Below the pieces are notes generated by a model. The model searched no databases, was not told where the DNA came from, and saw nothing but the letters and a program-made list of their open reading frames with translations. Shown here piece by piece: positions 9,326 to 22,633 of a stretch of DNA of 64,000 nucleotides. The stretch comes from Terana coerulea. Its lineage: Eukaryota; Basidiomycota; Agaricomycetes; Polyporales; Phanerochaetaceae. The first letter of the stretch is position 1. Every line of letters starts with the position of its first letter. The stretch is from positions 18,852 through 82,851 of the forward strand of contig JAKOGH010000688.1 in the NCBI GenBank assembly GCA_024811115.1, in the 5' to 3' direction. Made by a program: the position numbers and the translations under genes.

Positions 9326-12001
9326 CTATGAGAAGCCAGTGCGGATTGAAGGATTGAATATCGGTAATGGGTGTGCCTAGGATATGGGTCAGTACGTGGA
9401 CTTTTTCTCGGCGATAAAGGCTGACCTCGGTATTGAAAACGTATTCTGTGTTCATTGTGAGGTCAGTGGTGTAATGAGCTACGTGAATGGAAAGGTACGT
9501 ACTCGACAGCGGCAAAACCTGATCGGACTCGAACAACAGATACAGGTACTTCAAGGTTTCACTCTGTGAAAAGTTCTCAGCCAAACCTCAACACTGACAG
9601 TGTAGCCGTTCTTACCATGAGGAAAGTCTCCATCTTATCTTCGTACTTGACGGGGACCTCATCGACATTGAGGATGCTGGCGTAGCCACCAGTCTCAATG
9701 CGGCAGTATTTCTCGATAGACTGGAAAATGTTCCAGCCGTAATCTCTGTATCGTCGGTCGCCAGTGAGACGGTACGCGATGAACAGGGATTCAACCGTCT
9801 CAGGACTTTCCGAACAAGTTAAATGTGTAAGGAGACAGCTATCTATAATAAGGACCTGACGTACCGGAGAATATAACGAGCGTCGTAAGGAGCTTCCGCG
9901 CCAGGCCTACGTGCACGTTGGGTCAGCCACTGGACGCTGTACGCAGTCGCCCGACTTACTTTGCACCCTTGATATACCAGTCATCGGGGGCAATGGAGCC
10001 ATCCAGCCCGTCCGAGGGTATCCTGAAATGCGCGATTTCGGGCGATAGTCCGCTGCCGCGGCCGGAGAACAACGTTCAGCACCTATCCACACCGCTCATA
10101 GAAGATATCCCGTACGTTTTCGTCTCATGCGTCTTCATACACGTCCTGATCAGCTCTACGCCGTTGGCCCAATCCCGCCTGCCTTCCTTCGTGAGCTGCG
10201 TGGTCCTTGGTGGTATTGACACAGGTTGTGCGACGGCGCCCGTGACCGTCGCTCCAAGCATAAGCGAGCCCCCGAGGAAACAAACGAGATGGTCTTGCTT
10301 GGGTGCAAGGCGCCACGATCTACTCCTTGATTAGTGGGTGAAACATGGGACGAAGAAAAGTGCAACTCACATCTCGCCTGTGTAGGCACGCTGCGGAATT
10401 AGCTCCGATGTATACACAAGCCGCGCCTTCTGACTCTTCGAGATGAGATGGTCCGCGACCGATTGCATTGAGTCGTCGTACATCTGCGCTATGATGAGGT
10501 CTAAATCTAACACTGATGGGAAGGAAATGCTTACCTCCCGGTAGACATCCTCCGTCATGTTCTGCTGGAAGATTAGCCTCTGCACGACATCATAAAAAAG
10601 TGGCCAGCATACAGTTTGAATGTACTGTTTACTGTGTTTCGAGTCAGGGCTAAATCCTCATATAAAGGAGGGTAAGCTCACAGTAAGTATTCATAGTACG
10701 AGTCGCCTCGGGAACCGAGTCGGATAGCCGACAAGGCATATTTTCCGTCATTTACGCTGTAGCGATTAGACGTATTAGCGGTAGCCCTCTCAAATCGTGC
10801 TGCTGCACATACTTCATATAAATGGAGGCCAAGCCAGTCGCGAGCCTTGCATTCTTGATGACTTCCATGACTTTCTCGGCCTTCTCCCAGTACTCCTCAT
10901 TCTCTGTTAGCTCTGCAAGGTACCGGAACTCGAGCTGCAAGGTTGCGATCTCCGCGGTGCTGACGAGGACGTCGCTGTCTCCGTTCATGTAGCCTTTGCG
11001 TTCGCTCAGGTTGATCAAGCTCGTGGGCAGTCCGGACGGCGTATCGAAAACGGGCATGATGCGGTCCCCGAGGTCCTTGGCTTTCTCGAGGAATAAGTCG
11101 TCCCCAGTGAGGTTGTATGCGGACAAGAGGCCGCCCAGAACGCGGATCGTGGTCTAGACAGTACAAATTGGCCGGTAAGATGCGTGCGAGTCGAAAATGG
11201 TCGCAATTACCCACCTCAAATGTGTTAAACTTCGCGTCTGCATCGAAAGTTAGCTTGTCCTCCACCCAGTGCCGCGCACGCTGATACTCTTCGTCCAAGC
11301 CCATGATAAGCATGGTGTCGAGAGAGTCAATCACGGTGTAGCCAATGCCGCCGCCTTCAGTGAGATTCGAGCCTTTGTGTCCTATGGGGTGGTACTCGTC
11401 CGCGCCCATGGCATCCCTCTCTGGTTGTGTGAGCATTCTGGACCTTCGTGTACCATCTGAAACATACCGTATGCTAGCCATGCATGCTATACAATGCACT
11501 CTGTGAATACAAACATGTCGCATGAGTAGAGATAACCACACACCTGGAAAGCCTTCACTACCGCATCTCTCTTCTCCACGTCCGCCGTGATATTTACGTT
11601 TGGAACCGCCTCTTCAAAGGTCTCCGGTAAAGACGTCCATAGCGAGGAGACAGTGTCGATGATTCCATTGACGAATTTTGGCTGCTATAAAAACAAGACC
11701 GGGGACGCTAGCTCATAGACTGCACTTATACCATGCCAGACTCTGATACACGTACCTGGTAGCTCACCAACCCGAAACCAACAAGGAGGAGCGAGAAAAG
11801 CGTCGAAAGCTTGACTGTGCCAGCAGTCTTCTTACTCTGTCCCGCCAGTAACAGTATTGTGAGCCAATGCACATGGAAGACAGTGTTACTTGAAAGAATA
11901 CACACCGGTGCATCAATAGCATTTTCGCTCGCGGCGGGTGCAGGCGCAGGCTTCTTCGGCGTGCTCTGCCCCTTGCGTTTACGAACACCAGGTTCTACCA
12001 T
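9326..12001 (-). CDS. ER-type alpha-1,2-mannosidase, GH47
   Basis: Trims terminal alpha-1,2-mannose from N-glycans in the ER/Golgi lumen. Type II membrane topology: a short basic cytosolic tail (MVEPGVRKRKGQ), then a helix (LSTLFSLLLVGFGLVSYQ). The luminal GH47 domain follows: AMGADEYHP; DSLDTMLIMGL; FNTFE-TTIRVLGGLLSAYNL (the first catalytic-region Glu); LEFRYLAELT; YDDSMQSV; LVYTSEL; HLVCFLGG; ESLFIAYRLTGD; SETLKYLYLLF; and NTEAHPL near the C-terminus, whose Thr binds the calcium in this family. About ten short introns. The start is the first ATG before the helix; the stop TAG is at 9326-9328. No frame problem noticed. Confidence 0.93.
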
Positions 12002-12508
12002 GTCTGCTACCGGCGGAGGTCGTGGCGGTAGGTCTTTGGAAACAGAAGCCAAGCGGTCGAAGCCTGGGCGGGAAAGTCACGGACGGCCCTCGGGAAGCAA
12101 GGTATACGTGGCAACTGGGAAATCTGCGGCGCCAGACGTCGACGGCGAGCGTCGGCAGCTGCGCACGACGACAGAACTACTAATAAAGGAATAGCCCCGG
12201 GGAGGATGAGCGAGTCGTCGGTGGTGGACTGCGAACATGTTGAGGGTCCTATTCATAGATGAATTCCGCAGCAGCCGCCGGCAAGGAACCACGGCGGACA
12301 CCACGTCTCGACTGCTCTGATTCATTGACGCACTCAGCGCAACACATATTCAGGAGAGTTAACAGGGTTGTAAATCCAAGTAGATGTAGCAATACACGCG
12401 GCAGGTTCAGATGGTATACTACACTGTGCGACCTAATGATACAACACTCGTTCCCGCCAAGGTGCGCTTCCAGTGGCCGACTCGCAGATGCATGTGCAGG
12501 GTCGGACC

Positions 12509-13922
12509 TCAGGCCCATTGCTTCAAGTCCTCTGCGTTGGGCCCAACAGGCTCGTCCGAGGCAGCAAGGTTGCACTGGTGGAACGCCCGAACCTGGTCGG
12601 GGGTGAAGGCGCCGACGACGGAGTGAAGGACACCTCGGTTGTGGAAGAGAACCAGATCCTTGTCTTGCCTAAACATCCGTCTGAGGATGGTCGGAGTGCC
12701 CTTAGATGATGATGAACTCACCAATCATGAGGATATACAAGGCTCGGGGCGATGGCCGGGCGCTGCATCTTATACAGGATTTCACGGACTTCGTGCAACT
12801 CAGTTATGTGTGTGCCGTCCGGGTACAAGGCCCCTTCCTTCTTCGCGCCCTCGGGCAGTGGGTCGACGAAGAGTTCACAGACACCGCAGGGGTGAACCTG
12901 GAAGTGCAGACCGCCAGTGACCGGGTTCTTCCACAGCTGCAGACCACTTCAGGACAAAGAAGCGCACCACGAAAATGGTACTACTCACGATAGGGTACGC
13001 CTTCACCTTTGACTCGTCCCACGGCGGAAGACTGTCCCAGTTCTCCTCCAGTCCCTCAGTTTCGATACCGAGGCCGGTGGATTTGGCGTGGGCAGGGGTC
13101 ATCCAGACATACGGATGCGGTGCATACTTGACCTTCGAGCGCACCGCCAGGCTCTTCAGCTCGGCGGGCAAGATGTCGAACATAGTCTTGCCCGACACGA
13201 ACGCCGTCGTACCAAGAGGAACGTCGAGCTCGTCGCCAGTACCATCGTCGTACCGGCAAATCTGTCGCTTGCCCTTGGGCGCAGAGATACCGTACAAGGA
13301 GGTAACTTTGGGCGGAGACAGGTCGTACAGCGCAGCGTCGATGTGCCAGCGGTAGAACCGAGTGACACCCTTGGCTTCGTCCTCGTCAGAGACCCTGGTC
13401 TTGTGGAAGTTCTTGTGCGTTGGGTGCTTCAGCTTCGCTTCGGCAAGACCTTCGTGGTTGTAGACCGTTCCATTGCCGATGAGCTGGACTTGGGGCACAC
13501 GGGGGATGGTCTTCAGGTCTGGATGCAGAATGGACTTCTTTGTCTCCCCGGTCTTGTTGTTGCCATGACCATAGCTCTCGCTAGTCGGGTCAAAGGCCTA
13601 AAGGCAAGTTAAAGCATAGCCGAAGGGTGACTATATGCGCATTACATACCTTGGTCAAAGCATACTGCTGCTCTGGCGTGAGCTCTGCATTACGGAAGAG
13701 CAAGGCAGAGTGCTGCAAAGCCATGAGCATTCATCACTCAGCATACGTGCCATACTCTGAGGAGACATCATCACGCACCTTGTACAGCAGCTGCTCGACC
13801 TCCTTGAACTGCTCAGGAGTCAGCTCGCCAGGACTGACACCCTTGACCTCCCGACCGAAATCCGCGAACTTGGACGGGTCAGCAGAAGCGGGCAACGGAA
13901 GAGGTGCGAGTTCGATGGCCAT
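12509..13922 (-). CDS. xanA: alpha-ketoglutarate-dependent xanthine dioxygenase (XanA type)
   Basis: Non-haem Fe(II) dioxygenase of the TauD family that converts xanthine to uric acid in fungi, an alternative to molybdenum xanthine dehydrogenase. The iron ligands are visible: the HxD motif in FYRWHIDAALYDL and the distal His in RGVLHSVVGAF, followed by the 2-oxoglutarate Arg region (VRAFHQCNLAASD). Other family blocks: QVQLIGNG, DDGTGDELDVPLGTTAFVSG, YAPHPYVWM and NPVTGG. Several short introns; one (near 12941-12995) separates YPI from LWKNPVTG. The start ATG at 13922 gives MAIELAPLPL. The product is probably cytosolic. Substrate assignment rests on family resemblance. Confidence 0.88.
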
Positions 13923-14483
13923 GGTAGCGTAGCTAGACGTTCGGGAGCGGGAGAATGAAGATGAAGGTGCCAACTGGACTATATACTGTCCTGGCAGAAG
14001 TGATCTAGACCTGGATGCAGCGTATCGGGATATCTTCCGCGTGATTGAGTGCCGTGCAAGATATGCCATGCGCTCGGCAGTGAAGTTTATTCCGTAAAAA
14101 TGTGGTAAAGCGGGTGTCCGTCGGTGTGTCGGGGCGGGAGTTCGCAGTGTAAGTCTGGGGAGAGATACTTCTCGTCAACGCCGCGGACACAAGGGGACTG
14201 GAGCTGCAATGCCGCCCGCTGCGGCGACATCTGCGGTGGTCGGGTGGTCATGGGTGTCTCCAAGACGGGTCAAGCGGGGCAGCGGAGGACGTGGTGTCCG
14301 GCCGGAGATAATGCCTGGCTTACGGCAGCCGGCCGACGGCATGCCTAAACTAGCGAAGCGCCCTCCGGCCTCCGGCCGTGGCCTGCAGGCCAACGCGCGC
14401 ACGAACTCTTCACACTCGAACCGGACGCGTTCGACACCCCTTTCCCGACCCCTTCCCGCGTTCATATCTCTCGACAACCATGT

Positions 14484-15104
14484 ATGGCTCATCAGCAGCA
14501 CAGAAGGCCAAACGCCGCACGCATTCACGCCCAGGAGCTCACCGACGAGCAGAAGCAGGAGATCAAGGAGGCGTTCGAGCTTTTCGACACGGACAAGGAT
14601 GGCTGCGTGGACTACCATGAGCTCAAGGTCGCTATGCGGGCATTGGGATTCGACATGAAGAAGGCGGAGGTGCTGAAACTGCTGCGGGATCATGACAAGA
14701 CGGGGCATAACTTGATGGACTTCGAGGACTTTGCCAAAATCAGTGAGTGCTCAGCAGCACTCAGGTGGAATGTTGCGCTAACCGTTTGACGCGTCGAATC
14801 TCTCAGTGAGTGACAGAATACTAGCACGCGACCCTATGGAGGAGATTCGACGCGCTTTCCAGTTATTTGACGAAGACAACACTGGCAAGATCAGCCTCAA
14901 AAATCTACGGAAGGTGGCGAAGGATATCGGGGACAGGCTAGAGGACGATGAATTGTGCGTACTCAATTGCCGATATGCTGGAGCTCACCTGGACTCTTAA
15001 ACTCTTTCTTGCACAGGCAAGCCATGATTGACGAGTTTGACCTCGACAATGACGGCGAGATCAACGAACAAGAATTCTTCTCCATCATGACGGACGACGC
15101 ATAG
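14484..15104 (+). CDS. centrin / Cdc31 EF-hand protein
   Basis: Calcium-binding protein of the spindle pole body, also a partner in mRNA export (TREX-2) and nucleotide excision repair complexes. Exons 14484-14742, 14807-14954 and 15017-15104 give 164 aa, the usual centrin length. EF-hands are seen at [41 protein letters not shown] and [13 protein letters not shown]; the second is the weakest. Two overlapping ATGs occur (ATGTATGG): the one at 14480 reads [13 protein letters not shown] but is out of frame with the EF-hands, so 14484 is used. The N-terminus is therefore the least certain part. Confidence 0.93.
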
Positions 15105-17194
15105 CCGGTCTTGCTGTCCTATCTCTTCTTGGGCCTATAGCTGTTCAACGGACTTCTCATTTTGATTCTTCGCTTGCATCTCTCATCTCGCTCAGTCTCA
15201 TGCTATAACTACCGGTACGTGTATAGTATCCTCGTAAGCCCGTCACCCCTGACATTTCCTTCATTTTCGTTTTGCAGCACATCTATTCGTATCACCTCGT
15301 TGTATTGCTATTGATTTGTAGTTCGCCCTCCGTCCACGTACTCTGTGTGCCCCTCGTCTCTACAAGCTACGTCGAATGGTACAGCATGGATATGTCTTTC
15401 CTAATCGACGCAGAGTGGCACAATAGCCAAGCATTGGGCGTCGAGGATCGTATTACACGCATTAAGACCCGATTGTTGGTGCACTCTAGCGTATTTGGCA
15501 GCAGGGTAGTCCTAGGGGCAGCACTCAATGTTCCGACGCCAAGTAGTGCATTTACCCAGTCGCTCATTGTCAGTCCCGTGGTCTATGTCAGCGACTCAAC
15601 CTGCTGCAACTGAGGCATGTGATGAGTCATCGCTGCGTTACAATAGATGAGTGTTTTAGTCAAGAATCCAGATTATCCGAGAGGGTCGTTAGATGACTAC
15701 CCAATATAGATGTTACCTAGCCATATCCCCTGAAGATCCCCAGGATTCCAAAATTCTGCATGGAGCTCTTGTGACTTGCACTCGCCCTCTGGGGCTAACT
15801 TGGGAGGATCTGTCCGCCGAACCGATATTCTGCGCGCTTGTTGGCGCTTTTTGGGCGTTGGGAGCGACGGCAGACACTGAGTGTATTATGGTTCGCCGCA
15901 AGTCACGGTAGGATCAGGGTTGACAGAATACTACTATAATGTCTCGCGAGTTGTTGATTGTATACGGAAGCGCCTAGGCTTTCGACCCGCTGAGGCAAAC
16001 TCAAAGCTTGTTGAACCAACCAGGGTCGGTGAGTAGCATCGGCTCGGTTTGGTATTGAGATTAACCTTCTACATTCTATGCTCAAAGGCTGTGCACGACA
16101 GGTGCTTGTCGGTCCATGCGGCTAACACGAGGCTACCAAACGCCTTTCCACTACACCTTCCACATTAGGAAGGTATGTTGCACCGCCCGAAAAGTGATCA
16201 TGAAAGGGCTCAATGGAAATTCAAACGAGTGGTAAGCAAGTCCCGACCGTCCCAGCCCCAGAAAGAGTGTAACAAAAGACAGCCAGCTAGGTTGTAAAAG
16301 GCTAGCTCCAATCACTCAAGATAAACGCCCCGTCATCCGCGGACCACGAATGTCATTGACGAATTTGTGGTGAGTTCTGTAGTGTTCTGACGGTGAGTAA
16401 TCCCTTAATTTCGCGCATGTTACCAATCGCCCTATTATCATTCCGGACGATATGTCAGGAGCCGCCTCATGCGCCAGCGTCCCGGCGCCGACTACCAAGC
16501 TCAGGCGCACTGTCCAAAGACCGCCGCCGTTGGATCATTGGCGCCAGCCTGCCGCACGCACCATGTCCCCGATGTTCTGGAAAGAATAGTTCCGTTCCGT
16601 GTATCTTGAGGCTGTCTGACGCTCAGCACGATAGGGTGGATCCAGTCAAGATCCAGTAGGACCAGTACTTTACCACGCTCGGTGCCTGCTCCTGTATGCC
16701 CTGGTCAGCTAGCCATGACTCGGACTCCACCAATTGATCATTGATATCGACCGAACAAGTCAGCACAGACAGGGGATAATCACGCGCAACCAGTGCTCTA
16801 CTGACGGCGACGCATTCCGTGGCGCGGGCCAGGGCGCCGTAATTTGGGCATGTGGCAAGGCGCGTAATTTGTGACAGGGCGCGCACTTCGCAGGCATCTT
16901 TGTGGTCGAGTCTTGGTCAGCGGGAAAGGGCTTAGCGAGCTACAAAGGGTGCGATGCATTTTACGAAAGTAGAGCCAAAACATGAAGATATATAGCAATA
17001 CATAATGGGAGACAACAATTCCAAGAACGAAGGTCGAAAAGAAGGATACAGGGCAGGTGTTGTACAGGAAGACAGGAAGACAGAGATACAGAATAGATAC
17101 ACTATATGGGCCCCAGTTAGAGATACAGCAAAGTCCCGCGGACAACAAGGAGAAATTGTTGAGATAAATGAATCCCCGAGAGCACCCAGCTCGC
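15105..17194. other. gene-poor stretch
   Basis: About 2.1 kb with no supportable gene. The first 150 nt are the pyrimidine-rich 3' region of the centrin gene. Open frames here are short and lack domains or a believable exon chain. No repeat, transposon end or RNA gene stood out. Confidence 0.55.
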
Positions 17195-18831
17195 TCAGGC
17201 AAAGCCGTCAGCGTTGCGCTTCTCGTTCTTGTGCACACCCGACATGTGCTGTTTCAGGTTGTCCTGCCGACTGAAGTGTTTGCCGCACTTCTTGTACGGG
17301 CACTGGTGCGCTGTACGTAGCAGGGTCAGCCACGACCTCAGAGCGGGGTTGGAGTCACGTACGCTTGTCGTTGGTGTGGATGCTGCGGACGTGGCGTTTC
17401 AGGTGCTCGCCGCGCTGGAAGTACTTGCCGCACCCAGCGACCTTGCACTTGTATCCGCGAACGTTCTGGGACAATGTCAGAGAAGGCGGTGAAGGAGTGC
17501 AAGAGGAAGCGTACCTTGTCCACACCCCTCTGGCGCACAACGACGGGCTCGGTCGGGACCCTACGACCTCGGCTGTTCTTCGTCAGGTCGGGCACGGGCG
17601 CGGGAGGCGCGAGCCGCTGCTTGGGAATATCCTGCAGCGGAGAGAGCGACCGAGTGGTTGCATTCTTCACGGGGGCGCGCCGCCTGTTGCGCGTGCCTTC
17701 CGCATTCTCGGGAACGTATTCGCCATCGTCATCGTCCTCGTCTTCATCCACCTCGTCGACCTCTGACTCTTCCTCTTCGAGCTCAGACTCGCCGTTGTCG
17801 GTGGCTGACACGGATGCGGCGCTGTCGGCCACGCTCAGTGCGCGTCTTCGCTTCCGGGCGGGCTGTCCCTCGGGGCTGTCTGGTAGGCGCACGGTTCCAG
17901 CCAGAGGGGAGATGTCCGACTGGCTGTCCTCAGGGGAGCTGTAGGACTCCGGAGAAGCAGGTTCGGCGACTATGTATGAGCCAGGAGTGACAGGCGCCTC
18001 GCGCGACGCGGGCAGGCTAGACGATTCTTGCTGAGGCGACGAAGAGACCTCAGACATGCTGACATATTGAGGCGTCGTTGGGCCGTCGCTCGGCGTCGAG
18101 AATATGGAAGGGATGCGGTGCTGTATACAGAGCTGGGCGACCCAGGCTGGTCAAGAGTGTGTGCCCCGAGCCGCGGACTGCGAGAGAACCTGGGCACGAC
18201 AGAGGGAAGTGTTCCAGCTACGCCGCACGGTCACATTCGCATCTCGAGATGAGTAAATTTGTGACTCACCATGAGCGGTATAATCCGTCAACGTAGGCTC
18301 CTGTAGGTCATACAACGACAGCACTGGGGAAGGCAGATACTCCATCGGCCTCTCGATCAAATATGGGCTGAACTGCGAGACCTCGGGCAATCCACCGCCA
18401 ACCGCCAACGCGGCCTCCAGTCCTGGTATCTGCGACTGCCAGTAGGCCAAGACGTCGTCCTTCTGCAGGTGTGCTGCGCGGGGTACGGAGCTCGAGTCGG
18501 CGAGGTGCGGCATTGCCGAGCTGAAGCCGTAATTTAACTCTTGCGGCTCTAAGGACTGATTCGGGACCCCCATGCCGATGCGGAGCTTGCTAGAGCTTGC
18601 AGAAGATGACAAGGCTTCGTCTGGCGAGCGAGTGTAGCGGTCGAGCGGACGAGATGAGTCCTGGAGCATGCTTTGCTGCGCAAATGACGGCGTGCGCGAT
18701 GAGCGTTGAACGGTAGGTGAGCTGGTCGGGTAGGGGTGGCTGTAGAGGTCGGAAGCAAGGTAGGAGAACGGCGCCGACGGGGAGGGCATAGGATAGAGGG
18801 CGAAGAAGGAAGTGAAGTCTCTGTACGACAT
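17195..18831 (-). CDS. C2H2 zinc-finger transcription factor, two fingers
   Basis: Nuclear DNA-binding protein. A long Ser/Pro-rich N-terminal half (MSYRDFTSFF...) is followed by an acidic region (ELEEEESEVDEVDEDEDDDD), then a basic linker NSRGRRVPTEPVV. Two C2H2 fingers of the Msn2/4-like spacing end the protein: YKCKVAGCGKYFQRGEHLKRH and CPYKKCGKHFSRQDNLKQH. Introns lie after exon 1 (near 18271), between the linker and finger 1, and between the fingers. The stop TGA is at 17195-17197. A related factor sits at 24.4-25.2 kb in the opposite orientation. Target genes unknown. Confidence 0.85.
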
Positions 18832-20504
18832 GGCGGCACAGCCGGTGGTCAGCCTATAAAGCCATGGTGAGTAGGCTGGCTAAGATCTGGGCTGACGGAA
18901 GCGGATGTGGCGGGCTGTGGGTTTAAGGGTGGGAACGCATGGCTAAAGCGGGGCTTACCGATTTGGGGCAAGGCACTCGACGGCAGCGGCTGACTGCTGG
19001 AGGCGTGCGACACAGGCGGGCGGGCGGCGGGTGAGAGGGTCAAGGCACGACCCACCAGCCGGGGACCGAATGGGATATAAAACACTTTTGGTGCGCCAAA
19101 CTTCAACCGCCCACCGATCAGGCATGCAGAGTGGCGGTGCACGCAAGCAGTCGCAGAGAGGCCTGTGTAAACGGGCGGCTAAGCAAAGTGCAGCTGGTCG
19201 AGCTCATGACGAAGTTTAGGCCCAGGCTCCAACCCGTGCCAAAGGCCGGAATACAAATCGGATAGGTACGATGGGCGCGGGCGTGATCGTTCCGGCGACT
19301 TTTCGCAGCGGCGCACTCGGCGGGCCCGTGCCCTAATCGGGCATTTGCCCCCGCTGCGGGCTTCCCAAACGAGAATGGGGTTTCGCCAGACGTCGAGCGG
19401 AAGAAATCAGTACTAGTGGCTGGTGGGTTGGTCGGCTGGAGAACCGTGAAGTCGCGCCAGTCGAAGGAGGCCGGAGGCCGCGTATACTGTTAAGGCTTCG
19501 TTTGCGTGTGTGCGGAAAGTGGCCAAAGTCGTGGGCAGCTAGGCAGCGACCCCAAAAGCGTGATTGATGTTGCAAACAAGGCTTGGATGGAGCCCAGAAT
19601 ATTGCCATCACTGTCGATAACAATGCGTTTGTTATGCGATGTGTTAGCGGTGAATAAGGCATCGGGAGAAGTAGGATCCTTCGGCGCACTTCCCTCGAGA
19701 CATCTTGCCGTCGTGTGGTGAGCCGAGCCTACGTTCCCAGCCTACCATTTTCGCTGTGTTGGACGCAGATGTCAAGACGTCTCCCGTCGAATGCTACCGC
19801 CGCCACAAAGCCCATGGATAATCAGTACACACGCCGCACCATCATGATGGGCTCCCGCCTAGTCGCCTGCCCGTCGCACAAAGACAACTCTCACAGTACC
19901 AGTCCCGCCGCTGCATTCTTCAACGTTTCGCCCACCGTTCTGCAGCGCCTAATAGTCCAGCGCGGCCGGCCGCTGTCCCCGTAAGGACAGTCTGCAGTAC
20001 AAAGGATCAGAGTTTCCAAGTCTCTGCACCGTGCGGTGTCACGGGGGACGCGCCATCAGAGCCTCAGATCTGGCCGATTGCACCTCTTTCGATCAAGCGC
20101 CGAGCCCTGAGCCCGCCCGGCGCCGGACACTGGCGGCGGGAGAGGCGGGCGAGTCGCCCGGAATGGCGCAGTCGCCGCCACTAACGCTAGCTTGGCGCTA
20201 CGTAACACGAAATATCGCCCCGTATTTGCCTCCGCTCTTGGAACAATAGGCCTGCTATCTGCAATATCCACATTCTGGGCGATAGGTACAGCAACACCAA
20301 GGCTAAGCTCAAGTTCCGAGAGCATGCCGTCGCCGGTGAGAGAGGACTTGAGCGGTGCAAAGCGCGGTACAGGAAATTGTAACATCCTGTAATCCCTTTG
20401 ATTAATACAAATACTACGGCCGAACGGAGACTTTACTTCGGCGGGGCAGTCGGGGTGCAATGGAGCTGCAAGACGATACAAAAGGTGGAGCACCTGTGCA
20501 AAGG
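18832..20504. other. gene-poor stretch
   Basis: Upstream region of the C2H2 gene. I found no exon chain, domain or RNA gene. The 169-aa minus frame at 20056-20565 has no recognisable feature and is not called. Confidence 0.5.
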
Positions 20505-22440
20505 CTATTCTCCATCCGGAAAGGCCAAAGAATTCTTTATATCTCTGGAATCGCTGTTGCTGCAAGCTCCGGTGCTGCTGGTCAATTCCGAGGCGTCGGC
20601 CGCCACCACTCTCATGTTCTTCCAGAATTTCTGATTCGGTAGAGACAGTACCGACTCAGGCCGCAAACTCAGCGCATATGGGCGGCTGCGGCCATGGTGA
20701 GAATGCGCGCTCGACAACAAGGGCGTAGATAGCGTACCTTCAGACACAAAGTAAATACTTCAGCCTGTCGTGCTCCACTGCGAAGGCAAGATAGAAAATA
20801 CGCCTGGGAATGTATACTGCGGTTCTCGAACTCCTCATACCATGTCCAATTGAGGACTTGGCATACAGGCCAAGGTATTGCCAACAGCTTAAAGAAACAT
20901 ATAGGTGGTATCATCGTAAGAGGTGGTACCTGACAAAGATAGCCTCAATTAATAACCTCTCTCCAACGGCAAGAACAAATGGCTTACCATCCGTAAGAGT
21001 AGGGTGCATTCGCAGAATAGAAGACGTCAGGCCGCAGTTGCCCTCGGAATAACCGCGCCTACATCTGCGGGCGGGGGCACCGTCGCCGTGCTGGCCCGAT
21101 CGAGCGCAAGGCCTCCGTGCAGCCATGCCGGCAACGATGGGCGAGATATCGAGCTTGTGCGACACTGACGCTTCATGTCCGTCAAGCTTTCAAGGCATGC
21201 ATGACTCCGGCTCGTTTACCCTCTGGCCAAACGTGCGCGGGGAAGATGCGCCACCGCGTGGCGCGGCAGGGGGCGGCGGGGTGGGTGCACGATCTGCCCG
21301 CGCAGCCTGCCCCGGGAACTCCCACGCACACTCGACAAGGCCGCAGCACAGGCGAAAGTTTGCATGAGGGCGTACAGACACACGGTCTTCTCCCGCAGTA
21401 CGACACAGAATGCCGGAGGTCTCGTAAGGCTGTCAAGACACAGTGTTCCTCCTGGGAACGGCGACCAGGCATTCATTGTCCAATGTTCTCATAACCAGTC
21501 ACAAAGACCATGCATGAATGTTGTATGCGCGCCAATGCGCAGAGCGGCCAGTATCTTCACCCAGTCCGACGCCAGCTCGACCAAGCTTTGCAAATGCGGC
21601 GGAGGCCAGAAGCCCGCAGACGGCCGAAGAGAAGCTTGATGTCCCTGGTGCCAGTCAACAGATATCGATGCGAAGCTGGATATCCAGCTCTTCACGATTT
21701 CACATGCGTCGGTGTTAGGAAAAATTGCTTCGGCCACAGTACTGCCTGAGGCTACGCACAAAGCCTTGCTGGAAATTACGTGAACGAGGACACCAGCCAG
21801 CGAGCACACCGAGTAGACAAGTGTCAAAGCGTAGCCAAGCGCAGAACCGAGCCATCCGGATGCAGCAGGTCGGGGCCGAGACACCAGGTACTGGCAAACA
21901 AGTGCGATAACGTGCGAACGCGAGAAGCACAGGAGGAACGAGCCGGCGGCAGCTGAGCAATAAAGCAGATCCACAACCTTAGATCGAGTCCGTGAACAGG
22001 ACCAGGTGCATCACGAGGGCTGCCCAGGTCCATCCTCAGTGACACTCCGGTCAGAGAGCATACACAACTCACCGGGAGCCCCGCCGCTCGACATACACAC
22101 CCGCCATGAGTCACGGCAGCCGAAGATAAGTCCGGTCAGACCGCAGCAGGTCAGAAGAGGAGAGTTTGCGAGGAAGTCCAGGCGGGTGGAGCTGCGAAGG
22201 ATTGTCGCGACTGTTCTGCCATACTTAGCGGTTGGATCTAGCCGTGAGTGAGTATGGAGCATGTGTTCGGAAGGCTGAACCGGGCAACAGCGGTTTGGAG
22301 GAGTGGAACGGCGGTGTTGGACTGCAGGACCTTTAGAGATACTGTGGCTGCACTTGGCCTGAGGAAGCCGCATCCGGACAGAACTTGGGGAAGTAGCCGA
22401 CGGAACAGCCTGTGCCGTACATAAGTGAGTTTCTGAGAGT
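20505..22440 (-). other. possible multi-pass membrane protein, gene model unresolved
   Basis: Pieces on the minus strand look like membrane helices and exons but I could not join them into one model. From 5' to 3': WTWAALVMHLVLFTDSI near 22000; RLWICFIAQ near 21970; a long open piece (21489-21974) with SALGYALTLVYSVCSLAGVLVHVI; YIPRRIFYLAFAVEH near 20800; and a hydrophilic tail ending at 20505 (QKFWKNMRVVAADASEL). A fungal seven-helix-type protein is possible, as is a decayed gene. Confidence 0.3.
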
Positions 22441-22633
22441 CTATCGAGAGAGTAGAACGTGAGAAGACACGTAGTGCGGATTGCAGAAGGCCTCCAGTAA
22501 CCCGATAATGTTCATTTCACTGACGCTTCTGCAGTAAGGGGTAGTTTCCAGGGAGACAGGTTACTGAGGCGACATATTGCAACCCTTCAATAAAGGATAC
22601 TATTAGTATCAGTGACCAGTTAGGCCCGAATTT

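Noticed and set aside
14175..14708. 177-codon minus frame over centrin exon 1
   Set aside because: The + strand encodes EF-hands with correct splice sites; the minus frame has no features.
20056..20565. 169-codon minus frame as a gene
   Set aside because: No recognisable feature; it begins without a credible start context and its Arg/Pro-rich second half looks non-coding.
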